Source: Bryobacterales bacterium (lineage in GTDB: Bacteria; Acidobacteriota; Terriglobia; Bryobacterales; UBA6623). Taken from it: 64,000 bases of DNA. The stretch covers positions 62,001-126,000 of the forward strand of contig JAPPMC010000270.1 in NCBI GenBank assembly GCA_028819235.1, in the 5' to 3' direction. A program made the translations under genes and the position numbers. The notes under the pieces were generated by a model, which was given only the letters and a program-made list of their open reading frames with translations, searched no databases and was not told where the DNA came from. Below are positions 1 through 8,423 of the stretch, in pieces (positions within the stretch are counted from its first letter, which is position 1; every line of letters starts with the position of its first letter).

Positions 1-204
1 CACCGCCTTCGCCTTCGCGGGCGGGGCGTTACGCGCTTGCGCCACAGTGGGCGGGGCGACCTGTACGCGCATATCGCCGTGACGGTCCCCAAGCGACTGA
101 CGTCGAAGCAGCGCGAGCTCTTCGAGCGGCTCTCCGAGGAACTCGACGCAGAGCGTCCGAGCGACCGGGGATTCTTCAGGAAACTGGGCACAGCCTTCCG
201 ATAG
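1..204 (+). CDS. dnaJ: DnaJ chaperone, C-terminal end (partial)
   Basis: The reading frame enters the window from the left and ends at a TAG. The 67 visible residues contain the run RLRGRGVTRLRHSGRGDLY, then a VTVPKRLTSKQRELFERL segment. This is the typical end of the second C-terminal substrate-binding domain of DnaJ, the Hsp40 co-chaperone that delivers unfolded proteins to DnaK in the cytoplasm. The J domain and the zinc-finger region lie outside the window, so DnaJ cannot be told apart from the DnaJ-like CbpA. It is too short for the ORF track because it has no start codon in the window. The next gene begins 36 bases downstream on the same strand. Confidence 0.8.
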   Translation, partial: HRLRLRGRGVTRLRHSGRGDLYAHIAVTVPKRLTSKQRELFERLSEELDAERPSDRGFFRKLGTAFR

Positions 205-240
205 GGGACGGATTCCGCCGGAATCCGCTACCATCAATTC

Positions 241-2457
241 GTGCTCAGACCGGCCGCAGCGGCTCTCGCCGCCGCCGCGTCGCTGGCGGTAATGGCGGGG
301 ATGCCATCTGCCGCACTGGATCGGGAGCAGCGCCTGGTGGAGCAGGTGCGCCAGCTGATCGCGGGACAGCGGCAGATCCGGATCTACGACTGGGTGACGT
401 TTCGGCTGGACGGGAGCGCCGTGATCCTGACCGGGGCAGTGACCCGGCCCAGCCTGCGGGCCTCGATCGAACGCTCGGTCGGAGCGCTGGAAGCGGTCGA
501 CTCCGTCGTAAACGAACTGCGCATTCTGTCGCGTTCGGGCGATGACATCGGCATCCGCATGAACGCCTACTGGCGGATTTACGGTCACCCGGAGATGCGC
601 CGCTACCAAAGGCGCGAGGGCGGCTTCGCCCAGCGCCTGCGCCGGGCGGCCGGCGACACCCAGATGGTCCTGCTGGAACCCGTGCACATCGTGGTCGAAG
701 ACAGCCACCTGACGCTCGAAGGGGAGGTGGAGCAGCAGCGGGAGCGGCGCGTCGTGGAGGAGCAGGCCCGAACAGTGGCCGGCGTACGCTCCATTACGAA
801 CAACATCGTGGTCACTGGCACCGACACCGAAGAGCTGGAGCCAATCGACTTTGAGCGGGATCCGTGGTGGGCCGACTCCGAGTCCGTCGTGGAGCCGGTC
901 CTAAGGGTGGAGAACCGCACCGGCGGCGTGACGGTCCGGGTCGCTAACACCGAGAGAGTCCGCCTCAGGCGCAGCTCGCCTGCCAGGCCCGTGCGCGACG
1001 GCGATACGGAAACCACCCGGCTCGGTCTGAAGACGCGCATCCGAGCAGTCCCGGACGACGGGTCCCCGATCGACCTGGAGGTCGACCTGCCGTACGGGCA
1101 CCGGCTGGAAGTCGAGACGATCGACGGGCCGATCGCCCTAGAGGGGCTTCTCCGCCGTGCCGATGTGAGGACGATGGTGGGCCGGATAGAGTTGGCGATG
1201 CCGTGGCGGGCCGTCCGGCTGGATGCCCGGCTGGGATACCGTCCCAGACGACTCTCGATACCGCTGCACTTGCGGGCATCGCTCGCCGCACCGAAGGATA
1301 GCCCCTCGCAGGGGGCCAGTTGGACGCTCGAGGACGTTCGGCCGGCCCATGTGCAGCTTTACGGATCGGTGCAGGTACGGGGCCGCCACCCCGATTCCAT
1401 GGAACTCACAGAGGGGCCGCTTCCGGAGGATTCCCCGGTTCGGATGCACTGGCAGGCACCCGAGGCGCTGGAGAACATGCTGCGTCGCCGGACTGCCATG
1501 CGCCTCACTGAGCGTAGTGATGCACAAGGGACGCCGGCGTCGGCCAGCGAGCCCGAACCCCGAGGCACTGCGAGCTTCCGGTCGGACGTGCGCCTCGTGC
1601 AGCTCACCGCCTCAGTTGTCGACGGACAGGGACACCCTGTACTGGGCCTGCGCACGGAGGACTTCCAGATTTTCGAGGAAGGCGAGCGCCAGGAAATCGG
1701 GATTATCCAGGACAACGAGTCGGCCTTCAATCTGGTGCTCTTGCTCGACTGCAGCACCAGCACGCTCGTGGACCGGAGTGCAGTGCTGGAGGCCGCCCGT
1801 CAGTTCGTCGGGACTGCCCGGCCTGGGGATCAGGTCGCGATCTACGTGCTCTCCGACGCCTTCCTGCAGGTGGTCAGCCCCCTCACCGCGGACCGCGACG
1901 CGCTCCTGCGGGCCATCAGCCGCATCCCGAGGCTCTCGGGCGGAACCCCCCTCTACGACGCCATCGTGCTCTCGTATGCCCAAGAACTGGCCAAACGGCG
2001 CTGGGAGCGGAACGCTGTCATCGTGATCAGCGACGGAATGGACAACGACCTGCTTCCGCGGCGCAGCCGCTCAGTGCCGTCGACCGTCCCCTTCGACGAC
2101 CTTTTCCGGGCCGTGGCCGAGATCAACGGCGCGATCTATCCGATCTTCCTAGAACCGGAGGAGTTCGGAGTGCGAGTCGAGCGCAGCTGGAAGGAGCGCC
2201 AGCGTCAGTCGACGGACCGGGCCCGGGAGCGCATGCGCAAGCTTGCGGATGCGACCGGCGGTCGGCTGTTCTCGGCCCGGTCCATACGCGACCTGGACCA
2301 TGTCTACGCGGAAGTGGCCGAGGAGCTGCGCAGCGTGTACACGCTCGGCTACTATCCGACGAACCAAGAGTTCGACGGCTCTTGGCGCGGCATCCGCGTG
2401 CGGGCTCTGCCGGGCTCCGCGCGGGTCCGCACACGGCCAGGCTACTACGCCCACTGA
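241..2457 (+). CDS. Secreted BON-BON-VWFA protein (VWFA-related acidobacterial type)
   Basis: The 738-residue product starts at a GTG and opens with an alanine-rich signal peptide (about residues 1-25). Two BON-like segments follow (about 30-95 and 120-195); the second ends in the typical VAGVRSITNNIVV. A middle region of about 200 residues has no recognised fold. The C-terminal 300 residues match the VWFA-related domain common in Acidobacteriota: RLVQLTASVVDGQGHPVLGL leads into it, and the metal-ion-dependent adhesion site is DCSTS at 503-507. BON domains usually bind lipid or membrane surfaces and VWA domains bind protein ligands, so an envelope role is likely, but the function is unknown. 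BON and VWFA in one chain is an uncommon pairing in my experience. It follows dnaJ by 36 bases and may share its transcript. Confidence 0.82.
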   Translation: MLRPAAAALAAAASLAVMAGMPSAALDREQRLVEQVRQLIAGQRQIRIYDWVTFRLDGSAVILTGAVTRPSLRASIERSVGALEAVDSVVNELRILSRSGDDIGIRMNAYWRIYGHPEMRRYQRREGGFAQRLRRAAGDTQMVLLEPVHIVVEDSHLTLEGEVEQQRERRVVEEQARTVAGVRSITNNIVVTGTDTEELEPIDFERDPWWADSESVVEPVLRVENRTGGVTVRVANTERVRLRRSSPARPVRDGDTETTRLGLKTRIRAVPDDGSPIDLEVDLPYGHRLEVETIDGPIALEGLLRRADVRTMVGRIELAMPWRAVRLDARLGYRPRRLSIPLHLRASLAAPKDSPSQGASWTLEDVRPAHVQLYGSVQVRGRHPDSMELTEGPLPEDSPVRMHWQAPEALENMLRRRTAMRLTERSDAQGTPASASEPEPRGTASFRSDVRLVQLTASVVDGQGHPVLGLRTEDFQIFEEGERQEIGIIQDNESAFNLVLLLDCSTSTLVDRSAVLEAARQFVGTARPGDQVAIYVLSDAFLQVVSPLTADRDALLRAISRIPRLSGGTPLYDAIVLSYAQELAKRRWERNAVIVISDGMDNDLLPRRSRSVPSTVPFDDLFRAVAEINGAIYPIFLEPEEFGVRVERSWKERQRQSTDRARERMRKLADATGGRLFSARSIRDLDHVYAEVAEELRSVYTLGYYPTNQEFDGSWRGIRVRALPGSARVRTRPGYYAH

Positions 2458-2496
2458 GCGGCGTCTCCGGCGGTAGTTCGGGCCCGCCTGCGCTTC

Positions 2497-2534
2497 TTGC
2501 GGCCCGCGGATCGGCCAATGTATACTTACAAGTA
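2497..2534 (+). promoter_or_regulatory. suf operon promoter with palindrome over the -10 box
   Basis: TTGCGG (2497-2502) and TATACT (2521-2526) are separated by 18 bases and look like a sigma-70 promoter. The -10 box lies inside an inverted repeat, TACTT-AC-AAGTA (2523-2534). Transcription would begin near 2533, giving a leader of about 45 bases before the sufB ATG at 2578. A repressor bound here would block the polymerase; the Rrf2 protein encoded later in the same operon is the obvious candidate. The site does not clearly match the E. coli IscR type 1 consensus, so the link is inferred. Confidence 0.5.
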
Positions 2535-2577
2535 CAGATTGGTTGCCGCGTGGCGGCGGCCCGGAACGCAATACACC

Positions 2578-4026
2578 ATGAGCACTGCAGTCGACCCACT
2601 CGAGGGCCTCGCGTCCCAGGAGTACAAGTACGGTTTTGTCACCGACATCGAGCAGGACACGCTCCCTCCCGGCCTCAATGAGGACACCGTGCGCTTCATA
2701 TCGGCCAAGAAGGGAGAGCCGCAGTGGCTGCTGGACTGGAGGCTGAAGGCCTTCCGGTACTGGCAGGGCATGAAAGAGCCGACCTGGCCGAACGTGCACT
2801 ACCCGCCCATCGACTACCAAGCGATCTCGTACTACGCGGCACCCAAGAGCGCAGAAGACAAGCCGAAGAGCCTCGACGAGGTTGACCCCGAGCTGCTGGC
2901 CACCTACGAGAAGCTCGGGATTCCGTTGGAAGAGCGTGCCATCCTCGCCGGCGTTGCAGTGGACGCGGTCTTTGACAGCGTGTCAGTGGCGACGACATTC
3001 CGGGAAAAGCTGGCAGAGGCGGGAGTGATCTTCATGCCCATCTCCGAGGCCGTTCAGGAGCACCCGGACTTGGTGCGGCGCTACTTGGGATCTGTCGTGC
3101 CGCCGTCGGACAACTTCTTCGCGGCGTTGAACTCGGCCGTCTTCTCCGACGGCTCGTTCGTGTTCATCCCCAAGGGGGTGACCTGCCCGATGGAGCTGTC
3201 GACGTACTTCCGGATCAATGCCATGAACACGGGCCAGTTCGAGCGCACGCTGATCGTGGCCGAGGAGGGCTCCCACGTCAGCTACCTCGAGGGCTGCACG
3301 GCGCCCATGCGCGACGAGAACCAACTGCACGCGGCGGTGGTCGAGCTGGTCGCGCTCGACGACGCCCGCATCAAGTACTCGACCGTGCAGAACTGGTACC
3401 CGGGGGACAAGGACGGCAACGGCGGCATCTACAACTTCGTCACGAAGCGCGGGGCCTGCCGGGGCAGGCGGTCCAAGATCTCCTGGACGCAGGTCGAGAC
3501 CGGCTCGGCCATCACCTGGAAGTACCCCAGCTGCATCCTCATCGGGGACGGCTCCACGGGGGAGTTCTACTCGGTCGCGGTCACCAACAACCACCAGCAG
3601 GCGGACACTGGCACGAAGATGATCCACATCGGCAGGAACACGTCCTCGACGATCATCTCGAAGGGCATCTCAGCCGGCCTGTCCAACAATTCCTACCGCG
3701 GCCTGGTCAAGATCATGCCCAGGGCGGAGGGCGCGCGGAACTTCTCCCAGTGCGACTCGATGCTGATGGGAGACCGCTGCGGCGCGCACACCTTCCCGTA
3801 TCTGGAAGTTCGCAACAAGTCGGCCCAGGTCGAGCATGAGGCGACTACCTCGAAGATCGGGGAGGACCAGATCTTCTACCTCAACCAGCGCGGCATCGAG
3901 ACCGAAGATGCGGTCTCGATGATCGTGAACGGCTTCTGCAAGGAGGTCTTCCGAGAGCTTCCTATGGAGTTTGCGGTAGAGGCGCAGAAGCTGCTGAGCG
4001 TCAGCCTGGAAGGAAGCGTCGGCTGA
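2578..4026 (+). CDS. sufB: Fe-S cluster assembly scaffold SufB
   Basis: SufB is the scaffold subunit of the SufBCD complex, on which iron-sulfur clusters are built in the cytoplasm. The ATG at 2578 gives 482 residues, the usual SufB length. The longer ORF-track start at 2497 would lie in the promoter, so it is rejected. Family hallmarks are visible throughout: FKTEKGACRG-like [28 protein letters not shown], the [21 protein letters not shown]-like segment and the C-terminal [14 protein letters not shown], whose Cys corresponds to the cluster-building cysteine of E. coli SufB. It is the first gene of the seven-gene operon and lies 34 bases before sufC. No clear Shine-Dalgarno sequence precedes it. 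Confidence 0.96.
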   Translation: MSTAVDPLEGLASQEYKYGFVTDIEQDTLPPGLNEDTVRFISAKKGEPQWLLDWRLKAFRYWQGMKEPTWPNVHYPPIDYQAISYYAAPKSAEDKPKSLDEVDPELLATYEKLGIPLEERAILAGVAVDAVFDSVSVATTFREKLAEAGVIFMPISEAVQEHPDLVRRYLGSVVPPSDNFFAALNSAVFSDGSFVFIPKGVTCPMELSTYFRINAMNTGQFERTLIVAEEGSHVSYLEGCTAPMRDENQLHAAVVELVALDDARIKYSTVQNWYPGDKDGNGGIYNFVTKRGACRGRRSKISWTQVETGSAITWKYPSCILIGDGSTGEFYSVAVTNNHQQADTGTKMIHIGRNTSSTIISKGISAGLSNNSYRGLVKIMPRAEGARNFSQCDSMLMGDRCGAHTFPYLEVRNKSAQVEHEATTSKIGEDQIFYLNQRGIETEDAVSMIVNGFCKEVFRELPMEFAVEAQKLLSVSLEGSVG

Positions 4027-4060
4027 CCGGCCGGCGGCGGGCAGGAGAGGGCCAGGAATC

Positions 4061-4831
4061 ATGCTGCGGATCAGCAACCTCCACGCCAGCGTGGACGGCA
4101 AGCGCATTCTGCGCGGGATCGATCTCGACGTAGAGGCGGGGACCGTGCACGCCGTCATGGGGCCCAACGGCTCCGGAAAGAGCACGCTCGCGGCGGTGCT
4201 TGCCGGTCGCGACGGCTACAGCGTCGATGCCGGCTCGGTGACCTTCCGGGGACAGGACCTGCTCGACATGGACCCGGAGATCCGGGCACGGGAGGGCCTG
4301 TTCCTCGCCTTCCAGTATCCGGTCGAGATACCGGGCGTGTCCATGATGTACTTCCTGCGGGAAGCGGTGAACTCGATCCGCCGCTACCGGGGTCTGGCGG
4401 AACTGGCGGCTGGAGACTTCATCAGGCTCGCTCGCCAGAAGATCCAACCCTTGGGCATCGACCCCGGGATGCTCAAGCGCGCCGTCAACGAGGGCTTCTC
4501 CGGAGGAGAGAAAAAGCGCTGCGAAGTGTTCCAGATGTCGGTACTGGAGCCCTGCCTCGGAATCTTGGACGAGACGGACTCGGGCCTCGACATCGACGCC
4601 CTAAAGGTGGTCTCGGAGGGCGTGAACGGGCTGCGGGGGCCGGACCGCGCGTTCGTCGTCATCACCCACTACCAACGGCTGCTTCGTTACATAGTGCCCG
4701 ACTACGTGCACGTGCTTGCAAACGGGCGCATCGCTCGGTCCGGAGACCGCACGCTGGCCTTGGACCTCGAGCGGCACGGCTATCGGTGGATTGAGGAGCG
4801 CTCGACCGCGCTAGCCGCTGCGGGGACCTGA
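4061..4831 (+). CDS. sufC: Fe-S assembly ATPase SufC
   Basis: SufC is the ABC-type ATPase that drives conformational change in SufB and SufD during cluster assembly. The 256-residue sequence has the Walker A motif GPNGSGKST near residue 36, the Q-loop AFQYP, the ABC signature FSGGEKKR, Walker B with LGILDETDSGLDIDAL, and the H-loop ITHYQRLL. The LDETDSGLD form is typical of SufC and differs from transporter ATPases. There are no membrane segments. The sequence GGCAGGAG lies upstream at a distance of about 13 bases. The gene ends two bases before sufD, which suggests translational coupling. Confidence 0.97.
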   Translation: MLRISNLHASVDGKRILRGIDLDVEAGTVHAVMGPNGSGKSTLAAVLAGRDGYSVDAGSVTFRGQDLLDMDPEIRAREGLFLAFQYPVEIPGVSMMYFLREAVNSIRRYRGLAELAAGDFIRLARQKIQPLGIDPGMLKRAVNEGFSGGEKKRCEVFQMSVLEPCLGILDETDSGLDIDALKVVSEGVNGLRGPDRAFVVITHYQRLLRYIVPDYVHVLANGRIARSGDRTLALDLERHGYRWIEERSTALAAAGT

Positions 4832-4833
4832 TC

Positions 4834-6111
4834 ATGGCCGCGGTGATGCAGCATGCCAGCGCCTATTTGGAGCGCTTCAGCTCCTCACAGGCGGGAAGGG
4901 ATTGGGAGCCCAAGTGGCTCCGAGAGCGGCGCGAGCTGGCAATGGAGCGCTTCCTGCGCATGGGCGTTCCGACGCCACGGGACGAGGAGTACAAGTACAC
5001 GGACCTGCGCTCCCTCTCCGATGGCCGGTTCCTCCTGAGCCCCGACGAGCCCGGTGGGCATGCTAGACCCGCGCACCTCGCCGGTCAGCGGATAGCCGCC
5101 GCGTGCGGGGACAGCTTGGCAGTGGCGGGCCCGGCTCCGCCCGGCATTCGCTTGATGTCCCTATCCGAGGCATTGGTGCGCGGCGAGCCCTGGCTGGAGG
5201 ATCGTCTGGCTTCGGTCGCCAGCTTCGAGCGCCATGCCCTGTGCGCCCTGAACACTGCGCTGTTCGAGGATGGCATCGTAATCGTCGCGGAGGCCGGAGC
5301 GGACAGCACTGAGCCGCTGCACCTGGAATTCGGCCCAGGCCGCGTTGCCCGGCTGGCCCGCGTGCTGGTCATTGCCGAGCGGAGCTCTCGAGTGACGGTC
5401 GTCGAAACGTACTCCGGACTCGGCGAATACTGGCGCAACGCCGTCACCGAGATCCACGTCTCGGAGAACGCCCGCGTGGATCACGTGCGGGCCCAGCTCG
5501 AGTCCCCTCGGTCCTTCCACACGGGCGTGGTGCAGGCGGCGCAGGAGCGCGACAGCCGCATGAGCTCGTTCTCGCTCAGCTTCGGCGCCCGAGTCGCGCG
5601 CAACGACATCGGCACGCGCCTCGATGGCACAGGCTGCGACTGTTCCCTAGACGGGCTCTACGCCGTGCGCGGGCACCAGCTCGTGGACCACCACACCGGC
5701 ATCGACCATGCGATGCCGCACTGCCACTCCCACCAGCTCTACAAGGGAGTGCTGGACGGAAACGCTAGGGGAGTGTTCAACGGCAAGATTTTCGTCCGGC
5801 GCGATGCACAGAAGACGGACGCAGTCCAGAGCAACAAGAACCTGCTGCTGTCCGACAGCGCCGAAGTCAACACCAAGCCACAGCTGGAGATCGACGCCAA
5901 CGACGTTCGCTGCACGCACGGTGCCACGATCGGCCAGCTTGACGCTGATGCAGCGTTCTACCTCCGCTCGCGAGGAATCGGCGAGGCGGAGGCGCGCAAG
6001 CTGCTCACGTACGCGTTCGCGACCGACGCGCTGGACCGCGTGGGGGTTGCCTCGCTGAGGGAACGCTTCGAGGCGCTGCTGCTGGACCGCTTCGCTCCCG
6101 AGGCGGCCTGA
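4834..6111 (+). CDS. sufD: Fe-S assembly scaffold subunit SufD
   Basis: SufD is a paralogue of SufB; it forms the SufB-SufD heterodimer on SufC2 and is needed for iron acquisition by the scaffold. The 425 residues have the usual two-part layout: a variable helical N-terminal part with PRDEEYKYTDLRSL, then a beta-helix core. The segment VNTKPQLEIDANDVRCTHGATIG includes the histidine equivalent to E. coli SufD His360. The C-terminal helical part has FYLRSRGIGEAEARKLL. It lies between sufC and sufS with gaps of 2 and 21 bases. A second in-frame Met at codon 5 is an alternative start. Confidence 0.95.
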   Translation: MAAVMQHASAYLERFSSSQAGRDWEPKWLRERRELAMERFLRMGVPTPRDEEYKYTDLRSLSDGRFLLSPDEPGGHARPAHLAGQRIAAACGDSLAVAGPAPPGIRLMSLSEALVRGEPWLEDRLASVASFERHALCALNTALFEDGIVIVAEAGADSTEPLHLEFGPGRVARLARVLVIAERSSRVTVVETYSGLGEYWRNAVTEIHVSENARVDHVRAQLESPRSFHTGVVQAAQERDSRMSSFSLSFGARVARNDIGTRLDGTGCDCSLDGLYAVRGHQLVDHHTGIDHAMPHCHSHQLYKGVLDGNARGVFNGKIFVRRDAQKTDAVQSNKNLLLSDSAEVNTKPQLEIDANDVRCTHGATIGQLDADAAFYLRSRGIGEAEARKLLTYAFATDALDRVGVASLRERFEALLLDRFAPEAA

Positions 6112-6132
6112 GGGGGTCTTGGGGAAAACGGC

Positions 6133-7377
6133 ATGCCCACTGTCGTCTGCAACGAGTCCGGGCTCGACACCGAGCTACTGCGCGGGGACTTCCCAGCCCT
6201 GCAGCAGCGGGTGCACGGCCGGCAGCTCGTGTACTTGGACAGCGCCGCCTCGTCCCAGACGCCGAGGCAGGTGATCTCGGCATTGCTGGAGTACTACGAA
6301 CGCGACCGTTCGAACGTGCACCGGGGTGTGCACGAACTGAGCCAGCGCGCCACCGACAAGTACGAGTCCGCCCGCTACCGCCTGCAGCGGTTTCTGAACG
6401 CCGCAGAGCCGGAAGAGGTGGTCTGGACCCGAGGGGCGACAGAGAGCATCAACCTCGTGGCGGCGGGGTGGGGCCGCCAGAACGTCGGCCGCGGGGACGA
6501 GGTGCTGGTTTCCGCAATGGAGCACCACTCGAACATCGTCCCGTGGCAGATCCTGTGCCAAGAGCGGGGCGCGCGGCTGAGGGTGATCCCCATGAACCGG
6601 CGGGGCGAGCTGGTGGAGGGCGCACTGGACGCAATGCTCTCCCCAAGCGTGCGCATCGTCGCCGTGGCGCATGTCTCGAACGCCCTTGGCACAGTGAATC
6701 CGGTGCGCGAGATTGCTGCCAAGGCACACGCCGCCGGAGCCCTTTGCCTGGTCGACGGGGCACAGTCGGCGCCGCACATGCCGATCGACGTCCAAGAGAT
6801 GGGCTGCGACTTCTTCGCGCTGTCGGGCCACAAAATGTGCGGGCCGACCGGCATCGGCGCCCTGTACGCCAGACGGCCCATCCTAGAGACTATGGCGCCT
6901 TATCAGAGCGGCGGCGACATGATCGCGTCCGTCACGTTCGAGCACACCGAGTACAATGACCTGCCGCACCGCTTCGAGGCCGGCACTCCAGCGATCGCGC
7001 AGGCGATCGGCATGGCTGCGGCGGTCGACTACCTGGAGAGCCTGGGAATGGACCGTATCCAGGCCCATGAGAGGGACCTGCTGGCCTACGGAACGGAGCG
7101 GCTGTCGGCAATCCCCGGCCTGCGGTTGATCGGCACTGCGCGAGACAAGGCGGCGGTGGTGACCTTCGATCTCAAGGGCGCGCACCCCGCCGATCTAGGA
7201 ACGCTGCTGGACCATCAGGGGATCGCCGTGCGGGTGGGACACCACTGCGCCGAGCCGGCGATGCGCTTCTTTGGCCTGAGCGCCGCGGCGAGGGCGTCCT
7301 TTTCGTTCTACAACACACGTTCGGACTTCGATGCCCTGGCAGAGGCAGTCGAGACTGCAAAGGAGATCTTGGCCTGA
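6133..7377 (+). CDS. sufS: Cysteine desulfurase SufS
   Basis: SufS is the PLP-dependent enzyme that takes sulfur from L-cysteine and holds it as a persulfide for cluster assembly. It has 414 residues, a normal length. The PLP-binding lysine is in ALSGHKMCGPTG, the ring-stacking histidine is in MEHHSNIVPW, and the catalytic cysteine is in RVGHHCAEPAM. The N-terminal YLDSAASSQTP motif is typical of group II desulfurases. Such enzymes normally need a sulfur acceptor, SufE or SufU; neither is in this operon. The stop codon overlaps the start of the next gene by one base (TGATG). Confidence 0.96.
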   Translation: MPTVVCNESGLDTELLRGDFPALQQRVHGRQLVYLDSAASSQTPRQVISALLEYYERDRSNVHRGVHELSQRATDKYESARYRLQRFLNAAEPEEVVWTRGATESINLVAAGWGRQNVGRGDEVLVSAMEHHSNIVPWQILCQERGARLRVIPMNRRGELVEGALDAMLSPSVRIVAVAHVSNALGTVNPVREIAAKAHAAGALCLVDGAQSAPHMPIDVQEMGCDFFALSGHKMCGPTGIGALYARRPILETMAPYQSGGDMIASVTFEHTEYNDLPHRFEAGTPAIAQAIGMAAAVDYLESLGMDRIQAHERDLLAYGTERLSAIPGLRLIGTARDKAAVVTFDLKGAHPADLGTLLDHQGIAVRVGHHCAEPAMRFFGLSAAARASFSFYNTRSDFDALAEAVETAKEILA

Positions 7378-7916
7378 TGTCACTGATCGAACTTGGACTC
7401 AACGACCTTGGCGTAGAAGAAGCGCCCGCGCCCCCGAGCAACCCGAGCGAGGCCAGATCCGAAGGCAGCGGCTCAAGCATGAATACATCGGCCTTGGCGT
7501 CTGCCCCGCGCTACCCTGACTTTGTTCCGAGCATGCACTCGAACATGACGATGACGTCACCGCTGCCGCCCAAGGAGCCGGAGTATGCGCCGGACGCCAG
7601 CCTTGAGGAGAAGGTGGTGGCAGTCCTGAAGACGTGCTACGACCCCGAGATACCGGTGGACATCTACCAGCTTGGGCTGATCTACCAGGTGATCGCGCCT
7701 AGGAGCCCCGCACCCAGCGATCACGACAGGGTGAAGGTGCTGATGACCCTCACCGCGCCCAACTGCCCGGCGGCGCAGACGTTGCCGGCGGAGGCAAAGT
7801 ACAAGGTCGAGCGTCTGGATGAGGTTTCCGACGCAGAGATCGAGATCACGTTCGACCCGCCCTGGACTCCCGAGAAGATGAGCGAGGAGGCCAGGCTGGT
7901 CCTGAATCTTATCTGA
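7377..7916 (+). CDS. sufT: SufT-like Fe-S maturation protein (MIP18/DUF59 family)
   Basis: The C-terminal 110 residues are a MIP18/DUF59 domain: EKVVAVLKTCYDPEIPVDIYQLGLIYQV, then VLMTLTAPNCPAAQTLP with the conserved cysteine, and ITFDPPWTPEKMSEEARL at the end. SufT proteins help to mature or deliver iron-sulfur clusters to client enzymes. The first 65 residues or so are rich in Ser, Pro and Met and look disordered. They may be genuine, because the start overlaps the sufS stop. A shorter product from the ATG at 7479 is possible. The position after sufS is typical of sufT. Confidence 0.88.
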   Translation: MSLIELGLNDLGVEEAPAPPSNPSEARSEGSGSSMNTSALASAPRYPDFVPSMHSNMTMTSPLPPKEPEYAPDASLEEKVVAVLKTCYDPEIPVDIYQLGLIYQVIAPRSPAPSDHDRVKVLMTLTAPNCPAAQTLPAEAKYKVERLDEVSDAEIEITFDPPWTPEKMSEEARLVLNLI

Positions 7917-7925
7917 GGCTGAGCT

Positions 7926-8423
7926 ATGCACCTGAGTTCGCAAGAAGAATACGGGCTTCGCTGCCTGCTGCACATAGCGCAGGCCGGGCCGGGAGCGACA
8001 ACCTCCATCCAAGAGATCTCTAGGGCAGAGGGCATCTCCGTCCCATACACTGCCAAGCTCATGCGAGTGCTACGCGAGGGCGGCCTGGTGACGAGCGAGC
8101 GCGGGCACACTGGCGGCTACCACCTCGCGCGACCGGCAGAGCGCATCACGGCGAAACAGGCGTTGGAGGTGCTGGGCGGGGATCTCTACGGTGGTGCCTT
8201 CTGCGAGCGCTACTCCGGCCACGAGGACATTTGCACGCACACGGTCAACTGTTCGATCCGGTCGCTTTGGAAGGCCGTGCAAGCCGTCGTGGACGAGCTG
8301 CTTTGTCGCACGACCCTGCGCGATCTCCTGTGCGGTGAGCGAGAGATGGACCGATTCGTGAACGATCTGGTCGTGCTGACCGGTGCGACCGAGCCTTCCG
8401 GGCAGGGGGTTAGCCATGCCTAG
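7926..8423 (+). CDS. Rrf2-family transcriptional regulator, probable Fe-S sensor
   Basis: The 165 residues begin with the Rrf2 winged-helix signature MHLSSQEEYGLRCLLHIA, followed by SIQEISRAEGISVPYTAKLMRVLREGGLVTSERGHTGGYHLAR (recognition helix and wing). Three cysteines come later in CERYSGHEDICTHTVNC, spaced C-x9-C-x5-C. Rrf2 proteins such as IscR, SufR and NsrR bind a cluster through such cysteines and use it to sense iron-sulfur or oxidative status. The location in the suf operon suggests feedback control of it. The gene lies nine bases after sufT and overlaps mrp by eight bases. The x9 spacing differs from the x5 or x7 spacing of IscR and NsrR. Confidence 0.9.
   Translation: MHLSSQEEYGLRCLLHIAQAGPGATTSIQEISRAEGISVPYTAKLMRVLREGGLVTSERGHTGGYHLARPAERITAKQALEVLGGDLYGGAFCERYSGHEDICTHTVNCSIRSLWKAVQAVVDELLCRTTLRDLLCGEREMDRFVNDLVVLTGATEPSGQGVSHA

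Noticed and set aside
2497-2577. Longer start for SufB from the ORF track
   Set aside because: The extension would be encoded by the promoter region itself; the ATG at 2578 gives the normal family length.
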